From the NCBI GenBank assembly GCA_027046105.1, contig JALTZQ010000204.1, positions 1 through 10,193 on the forward strand: a stretch of DNA of 10,193 nucleotides, given 5' to 3'. The stretch comes from Pyrodictiaceae archaeon. GTDB taxonomy: Archaea > Thermoproteota > Thermoprotei_A > Sulfolobales > Pyrodictiaceae. The notes beneath the pieces were generated by a model. It was given only the letters and a program-made list of their open reading frames with translations. It was not told the DNA's origin and ran no database searches. Each line of letters starts with the position of its first letter. The stretch's first letter is position 1. This document shows positions 5,699 through 10,193 of this stretch, piece by piece. The position numbers and the translations under genes are program-made.

Positions 5699-6580
5699 CT
5701 ACCTCTCGCGAAGCCTTGGATTAACGACCTCGTCTAGAGCATAACTTATGAAGACAAAGGCTAATCCTATGCCTATGAGTGCAAGACCTGGTGCAACAAT
5801 GTACATGGGGTTTGTACTTAATAGTGCCCCATAGCGGTCAGCAAAGTATAACATTGTACCCCAACTTATCTGAGTAGGATCACCGAGACCGAGGAAGCTG
5901 AGACCAGCCTCTAGTATTATGGCATTGGTTACAGTTAGCACCATTGTGGCAGTGAGTATAGGCAACACATTCGGTAGTATATGGTGTGTTATAATGAACC
6001 AGTCACTAGCACCTGCTACACGACTTGCTTGTATAAAGAGTCTTTCCTTTAGGGAAAGTGTCTCGCTTCTCACGAGACGGGCAGCGCTAGGCCAAGAGAT
6101 AATGGCTATTACGAGGATAACGTTCCATATACTTGGCCCTAGTATAACTGACAGTACAATGATGAATGGCAAGCCGGGTATTACTAGAAATAGATCAGTT
6201 ATCCTCATCAATATATCATCTATTATGCCGCCGAAATAGCCAGCTGTTATACCAACAGCTGCCCCTATAACCACGGAGAGTATTGAAGCTAGAACACCGA
6301 CAAATAGAGAGATCCTTGCACCGTAGATGACCTGGCTAAGTACATCACGCCCCATTTCATCAGTACCAAAGGGATGTTTGGGGCTTGGGGGCTCAAAGGG
6401 CTCACCAACACTCTCTTTAGGATCGTACGGTGCTATCCATGGTGCGGCTATCGCGATGAACACATAGAAGGCAAGCAGTATTAGCCCAATAATCCCTAAC
6501 TTTATCCTACGGTATACCTTCCAGCCTTCTACTAGCCTATCTATCCAGGTAGGTCTCTCACGCCCAATAATAACTGCCAT
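5699..6580 (-). CDS. dppC: ABC transporter permease of the DppC/OppC type
   Basis: This 293-residue integral membrane subunit has about six spans. A short cytoplasmic N-terminus leads to the first span (28-50). The conserved extracellular block HPFGTDEMGRD is at 69-79, followed by spans in the binding-protein-dependent transport domain. The EAA loop ASRVAGAS (185-192), which contacts the ATPases, is followed by HHILPNVLPI. The family motif LSFLGLGDP (227-235) comes before the last spans. Length and order match DppC/OppC. The start is ATG at 6580 with GAGGT (6595-6591) 10 nt upstream, only two bases after the permease B stop. It pairs with permease B to form the translocation path. The sequence does not show whether peptide or sugar is carried. 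Confidence 0.93.
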   Translation of the reverse strand: MAVIIGRERPTWIDRLVEGWKVYRRIKLGIIGLILLAFYVFIAIAAPWIAPYDPKESVGEPFEPPSPKHPFGTDEMGRDVLSQVIYGARISLFVGVLASILSVVIGAAVGITAGYFGGIIDDILMRITDLFLVIPGLPFIIVLSVILGPSIWNVILVIAIISWPSAARLVRSETLSLKERLFIQASRVAGASDWFIITHHILPNVLPILTATMVLTVTNAIILEAGLSFLGLGDPTQISWGTMLYFADRYGALLSTNPMYIVAPGLALIGIGLAFVFISYALDEVVNPRLRER

Positions 6581-6582
6581 GG

Positions 6583-7560
6583 CTAGTCGTACCTCACTCT
6601 TGGGTCGAGATAAGCATATAGGAGGTCGGTGAGGAAGTTGGCTAGTAGTACAACAAGCGTGATTATGAAGAATAAGCCTTGTAGAACTGGGTAATCGCGG
6701 TATATTGCTGCCTCGTACAATAGTCGGCCTATGCCATCCCAGTTGAATACGCTTTCTGTCAACACAGCACCACTAACAACTGTTGCCATATCGAGGCCTG
6801 CTAGAGTTATGATGGGGAGCATAGCGTTCCGTGCAGCATGCTTCCAGACAACTATCTTTTCCGGCAACCCTTTAGCCATTGCCGTGATAATATAGTCTTC
6901 CCTTATGACACTAACCATAGTGTTCCTCATTACCAGGAAATCTGCACCCAACCGTATCAATGTTATAGCTGTAGCAGGGAGCATCATATGCCATAGATAG
7001 TCGCCCATATACTCTACAATATTGCCATACTCTCTTGCTGGAGTTATTGTACCTCCTAGAGGGAACCAGCGATTATAAACTGCGAAGAGTAGTAGGAATA
7101 TGAGGCCAAGCCAGAATACTGGTATAGTGTAGAGTACCAATGCTGTAACGAGAGAAGCTAAGTCAATAGCCTTGCCACGCCTCCATGCAGCCCAAACACC
7201 AAGTATCATTCCAAGAGCCAATGCCATACCATGGCTAGCCGTTAGCAGCGCTAATGTGTTCAATAGTTTCCTACTAAAGATCAAATCAGCCACTGGCTTA
7301 TTATATATGAAACTAACACCTAGCTCACCGCGAAGCAGGTTAGACATATAGATAACGAACTGTTCATGTATAGGCTTGTTAAGCCCCCACAACTCACGAA
7401 GTCTTTCACGAAGCTCTGCACTAAAGGCAGCCTCCTCAATAAACATGGCTGTAGGGTCTCCAGGCATAAGTCTAAACACGTAGAACATTAAGGCCATGAA
7501 GAGGAATAGCGATACCACTAGCTCAACGCTACGCCTAGCCACATAGCCACGAAGACCCAA
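6583..7560 (-). CDS. dppB: ABC transporter permease of the DppB/OppB type
   Basis: This 325-residue membrane subunit begins with a span (11-30) followed by the family motif RLMPGDP (30-36) and the extracellular LRGELGVS (76-83). Further spans lie at about 100-125, 133-160, 190-210, 247-270 and 293-317. The EAA loop AMAKGLPEK (227-235) binds the ATPases, and the FNWDGIGRL motif (272-280) and a C-terminal LDPRVRY are typical of DppB. The start is TTG at 7560, with GGAGGGG (7578-7572) 11 nt upstream; no ATG is available near the conserved N-terminus. A 161-base gap separates it from the binding-protein gene, much wider than the gaps between the other operon members, which suggests RNA-level control between the two. 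Confidence 0.93.
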   Translation of the reverse strand: MGLRGYVARRSVELVVSLFLFMALMFYVFRLMPGDPTAMFIEEAAFSAELRERLRELWGLNKPIHEQFVIYMSNLLRGELGVSFIYNKPVADLIFSRKLLNTLALLTASHGMALALGMILGVWAAWRRGKAIDLASLVTALVLYTIPVFWLGLIFLLLFAVYNRWFPLGGTITPAREYGNIVEYMGDYLWHMMLPATAITLIRLGADFLVMRNTMVSVIREDYIITAMAKGLPEKIVVWKHAARNAMLPIITLAGLDMATVVSGAVLTESVFNWDGIGRLLYEAAIYRDYPVLQGLFFIITLVVLLANFLTDLLYAYLDPRVRYD

Positions 7561-7571
7561 TGCTCTCTATA

Positions 7572-7578
7572 CCCCTCC
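7572..7578 (-). promoter_or_regulatory. Shine-Dalgarno site deciding the TTG start of permease B
   Basis: GGAGGGG on the - strand lies 11 nt before the TTG at 7560. It is the only strong ribosome-binding match in the gap and supports the unusual start codon. Confidence 0.6.
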
Positions 7579-7676
7579 AACAACCCCTATACGTCAAGAT
7601 TAACCACTCTGTAGTGAAGACAAGCATTCTGAAGCCCCTGGAACTGGGGGATGTGTTAATGAAGCATGAAACTAGG

Positions 7677-7682
7677 AAAAAA
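7677..7682 (-). terminator. T6 run after the binding-protein gene, possible partial terminator
   Basis: The - strand carries six T in a row, about 40 nt after the stop of the binding-protein gene and inside the gap before permease B. Short T runs end transcription in Archaea without a hairpin. A leaky stop here would give more binding-protein mRNA than permease mRNA, which is common for such operons. No strong stem is seen next to it. Confidence 0.35.
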
Positions 7683-7721
7683 TGTGGGTTAGGTTTGGAT
7701 AAGTGCAGCATCGAAATCCCG

Positions 7722-9587
7722 CTATCTTCTCTTGAGCAAGACTATGGCTATTGCTAGCACTATAACTACTATTGCTAAGATTAGAGCCCCTGAGAGGAAT
7801 GGTGGTCCAGCAGCTTCTGCTGGCGCTGTAGGCTTTGGTGACGGTGTTGGTGTTGGGCTTGGTGGCGGCGTTGTTGGTGATGGTATTGGCGATGGCGTTG
7901 TTGGTGTTGCTGTAGGCGTTGGTGATGCTGGTGTTGGTGTTGGTTTCTTCGGTATGGCTTCAAGTACTCCATCGCCATCTATGTCCTTGTACTCGTATTT
8001 GTTGGATCGAGCAAGCATTTCCTTAGCCTTCTCTATATTAGGTTCAATGCTGCCAATCCATGGATACTTTTCTGGGATATGTGGGTTACTGAGTTCACCA
8101 AAGTATGGCGATATGTACCATGTACATGGTTCGCCAAGACCTTGTAATGGGCCCTCGACAACTTCTTTCTTCGGTAGTAGATATGCTATTGCTCTCCTTA
8201 GCCATACGTCGTCGAGTGGTGGTCTTCGCAGGTTGAAGCCAAGATAGTAGAAGGTTATACCACGTTCTAGGTTAAGGTGGAGATTAGGATTCTGCTTGAC
8301 TCTTGGCACAGCACTCGGTGGTATATAGTAAACGTAGAAGTGCGCTTCACCAGCCTCCATGGCTAGGAGGGCTGTATTGAAGTTCTTTATTATCCTGAAG
8401 ACTAGGCGATCCATTTTTGGCATGTTCTTTCGCCAATAGTTTTCGAACTTCACTAACTCGATGTACTCGCCAGTCACTCTCTTACTCCACTTATATGGCC
8501 CGCTCCCTATTAGTGGTGGGTTAGTTGTGTTCCATGGAATGTTCTCCCATACATGCTTAGGTAGGATAGGCATATCAGCTAAGTCGTAGAGGAACCAAGC
8601 ATAGGGCTCCTTGAGGTATACTCTGACAGTGTACTTATCTATAACCTCAGCCTTCTCTACATATTTAGCTATATTGGCTAGTCCAGGCACTTGGTTCTTC
8701 ACTATATAGTTAAAGGTGAATGCCACATCTTCTGCAGTTAAGGGTTTACCGTCATGCCATGTAGCGTTTTGTACTAGGTAGAAGGTCCATACTTTTCCAT
8801 CTTCACTCCACTCATACTTGTAGGCTACCCAGGGTTTTGGCGAATAATTATCGTCCAAGTAGACTAGTGTATCGTAGAGAGCATCCCACACCATGTCTTC
8901 ATAGATTGTTTTCTCGAGTAAGACGTTTTCGGTCTTAAGATCGTCTGCAAGTATTACTATGAAGGTACCACCTTCTTGTCCCTCGAAATAGGCTGTACGC
9001 CAAGTCATTGGGCTTGCATAGCCCCAGTATTCCTTATGCAAGCCCTTAAGGTTCTTGACCCATACTTGTGTTAAGTACCTCGTATATATACCGACCCACG
9101 GCACTTGGTCAGCAAGTATTTCCTGGATCTTCCATAGTATCTCCTTCTGCTTCTCTGGATCCACCGTACTATCAAGCATGTGTGCAAGCTTGTCAAGAGT
9201 CTCATTCCTTATACCTTCAGCATTGTTTCCTCCAGGTCTATCCTCGCTAATCTTCACCATAGATGAGATATACATTGGCATGTTTCTTGCCGTCCATCCG
9301 AGAATGTACATGTCGAAATCATGTTCATCCTGAACTTTAGCTATCTCATAGTTCAGGTCTACTGGTCTAACGTGTATCTTTATGCCAACCTCTGCAGCAT
9401 ATTTGGCCAAGAGTTCTGCCGCACGAATTCTTACAGGATCATACTCTGGTACCAGAACCTCAAACTCTAGCTTGTAGACCTTCTCCTCTTGCGCCATGGC
9501 TGGTGAATGTATATAGAGCGGGGCAAACATCGCTACAAGAAATAACATTATCGTTAATGGGCCTAGAGCCCGGTGCAACGATCCCAC
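7722..9587 (-). CDS. Membrane-anchored SBP_bac_5-type substrate-binding protein, apparently circularly permuted
   Basis: The gene encodes the extracellular receptor of the transporter, 621 residues from GTG at 9587. A signal peptide ends at SPAMA before QEE (about residue 33). Residues 36-202 (LVPEYDPVRIRAAELL, HDFDMYILGW, PGGNN, a helix with DPEKQKEILWKIQEILAD) are what normally forms the C-terminal third of SBP_bac_5 proteins. Residues 206-547 are what normally comes first: GGTFIVILADD, WSEDGKVWTF, WHDGKPLTAEDVAFTF, GSGPYKW, YYLGFNLRRPPL, and the calcium-like DIDGDG before the old junction. A Pro/Thr/Ser stalk (about 548-596) and a membrane span ending KRR anchor it. An upstream ATG (9692) extends the frame, but those residues are not signal-like and a TATA box lies inside. 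Peptide is the family default; several archaeal relatives bind oligosaccharides. Confidence 0.88.
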   Translation of the reverse strand: MGSLHRALGPLTIMLFLVAMFAPLYIHSPAMAQEEKVYKLEFEVLVPEYDPVRIRAAELLAKYAAEVGIKIHVRPVDLNYEIAKVQDEHDFDMYILGWTARNMPMYISSMVKISEDRPGGNNAEGIRNETLDKLAHMLDSTVDPEKQKEILWKIQEILADQVPWVGIYTRYLTQVWVKNLKGLHKEYWGYASPMTWRTAYFEGQEGGTFIVILADDLKTENVLLEKTIYEDMVWDALYDTLVYLDDNYSPKPWVAYKYEWSEDGKVWTFYLVQNATWHDGKPLTAEDVAFTFNYIVKNQVPGLANIAKYVEKAEVIDKYTVRVYLKEPYAWFLYDLADMPILPKHVWENIPWNTTNPPLIGSGPYKWSKRVTGEYIELVKFENYWRKNMPKMDRLVFRIIKNFNTALLAMEAGEAHFYVYYIPPSAVPRVKQNPNLHLNLERGITFYYLGFNLRRPPLDDVWLRRAIAYLLPKKEVVEGPLQGLGEPCTWYISPYFGELSNPHIPEKYPWIGSIEPNIEKAKEMLARSNKYEYKDIDGDGVLEAIPKKPTPTPASPTPTATPTTPSPIPSPTTPPPSPTPTPSPKPTAPAEAAGPPFLSGALILAIVVIVLAIAIVLLKRR

Positions 9588-9630
9588 CAGATACCTTGCA
9601 CCGACTGGGTTAAAAGTGGGCAAACGTGGC

Positions 9631-9640
9631 TTAAAAAGCT
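9631..9640 (-). promoter_or_regulatory. TATA-like box for the transporter operon
   Basis: The - strand reads AGCTTTTTAA followed by GCC. About 26 nt downstream of its centre is position 9609, so transcription would begin about 20 nt before the GTG at 9587, with a GGTG in the short leader. This position lies within the longest open frame and so argues against the ATG at 9692 as the true start. Confidence 0.5.
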
Positions 9641-9713
9641 GACTCGCATTATTAGGAGAAGGATTACAATGAAAAAATTGCCATAACAACATGAATAACG
9701 TTGCCCTAAGAGG

Positions 9714-10193
9714 CTAAAGTGTTTCAGCTCCTATTTTGGCTTCCTTTATACGCTTCTCTGGTACCCCATAGTATCTCCCGTTAAGTGCGTTATCAAGATC
9801 CTCAATGAGGTCTTCGGGATCCTCTAAGCCCACTGAGAGTCTTATGAGCCCATCTGTTATTCCTAGCTTCTTTCTCGTCCCTGGATCTATGTAGCGTGCT
9901 GCTGAGATCGAGGGTATGGTGGCGAGGGTCTCTGTGGCTCCAAGGCTAGGTGTAGGCCTTATTACTTTAAACCTAGACACTATCTTACGTACCTCTTCTA
10001 AGCCTCCATGGATAGTGAATGAGACTACTGCACCATATAGTCGTTTCCGGAATAGCCTTGAAGCCACCTCATGATAAGGGCTACTGGGTAAGCCTGGATA
10101 GTATACCTGCTCGACTCTAGGATGCTCAGATAGGAATTCTGCTATAGCTTGTGCAGTTCTACAAGCTCGTTCAAAGCGTACAACTAGTGTTTT
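9714..10193 (-). CDS. Cystathionine gamma-synthase/gamma-lyase family PLP enzyme, C-terminal part (partial)
   Basis: The frame is open from the right edge of the window to TAG at 9714, giving the last 159 residues. The text KTLVVRFER, then HPRVEQVYYPGLPSSPYHE, then YGAVVSFTI, then SLGATETLATIPS and GITDGLIRLSVGLEDPEDLI follows the Cys/Met metabolism PLP-dependent family in order. Members carry out cystathionine synthesis or cleavage, or related sulfur amino-acid reactions, in the cytoplasm as tetramers. The SLG-ES-type segment reads SLGATET here. The PLP lysine and the residues that separate synthase from lyase lie outside the window, so the exact reaction is open. A tail of about 20 residues (RYYGVPEKRIKEAKIGAETL) extends past the usual end. 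The gene lies upstream of the transporter operon on the same strand, but that operon has its own promoter-like box. Confidence 0.9.
   Translation of the reverse strand, partial: KTLVVRFERACRTAQAIAEFLSEHPRVEQVYYPGLPSSPYHEVASRLFRKRLYGAVVSFTIHGGLEEVRKIVSRFKVIRPTPSLGATETLATIPSISAARYIDPGTRKKLGITDGLIRLSVGLEDPEDLIEDLDNALNGRYYGVPEKRIKEAKIGAETL

Noticed and set aside
7800..7960. Repetitive GGTGTTGGT-like DNA that could suggest a tandem repeat or CRISPR
   Set aside because: The units are irregular and encode the low-complexity Pro/Thr stalk in frame; there are no spaced identical repeats.
7732..8247. Long + strand frame rich in Gly/Val/Asp repeats
   Set aside because: It is the antisense reading of the binding protein's Pro/Thr/Ser stalk and C-terminal half; the - strand protein has clear family motifs.

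Overview
The window looks like chromosomal DNA of a hyperthermophilic archaeon of the Thermoprotei (a Desulfurococcales-like crenarchaeote; genus not resolvable here). The reasons are archaeal-type protein families, frequent GTG and TTG starts, TATA-like boxes placed about 26 nt before starts, Shine-Dalgarno sites of the GAGGTGAT type, rich use of AGG/AGA/ATA/CTA codons, and a tRNA gene that encodes its own CCA end. Apart from the last codons of an aspartate-semialdehyde dehydrogenase gene on the + strand (1-147), everything recognisable is on the - strand.

Left part (about 300-2030): an AT-rich, gene-poor accessory stretch lies between an intact tRNA-Pro(UGG) gene (1953-2029) and a decayed copy of the 3' half of that tRNA with its flank (299-373). 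It holds a TumA/TumE-like toxin-antitoxin pair (718-1406) and the wreck of an AF2212/DUF104-type antitoxin gene with two one-base losses (1615-1768). The layout suggests an old tRNA-directed integration or duplication. No integrase is visible.

Middle (2103-3410): an RsmB/NOP2/Sun-family RNA cytosine-5 methyltransferase. Upstream of it is an intergenic region with a 12-bp perfect inverted repeat (3481-3492 and 3551-3562).

Right part (3553-9587): a complete Opp/Dpp-type ABC importer operon, transcribed right to left as substrate-binding protein, permease B, permease C, ATPase D, ATPase F, then an apparently unnoticed 41-codon single-span membrane protein. The most unusual observation is that the binding protein looks circularly permuted. 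The segment that normally forms the C-terminal third of an SBP_bac_5 protein comes first, after the signal peptide; the normal N-terminal two thirds follow, then a Pro/Thr-rich stalk and a C-terminal membrane anchor. The window ends inside a Cys/Met-metabolism PLP enzyme gene (9714-10193), upstream of the operon in the same direction.

The transporter genes should act together. The anchored binding protein captures an oligopeptide (or, as in several archaeal Opp-family systems, an oligosaccharide) outside the membrane. The BC permease forms the channel, and the DF ATPases, both with the four-cysteine C-terminal motif, power import.
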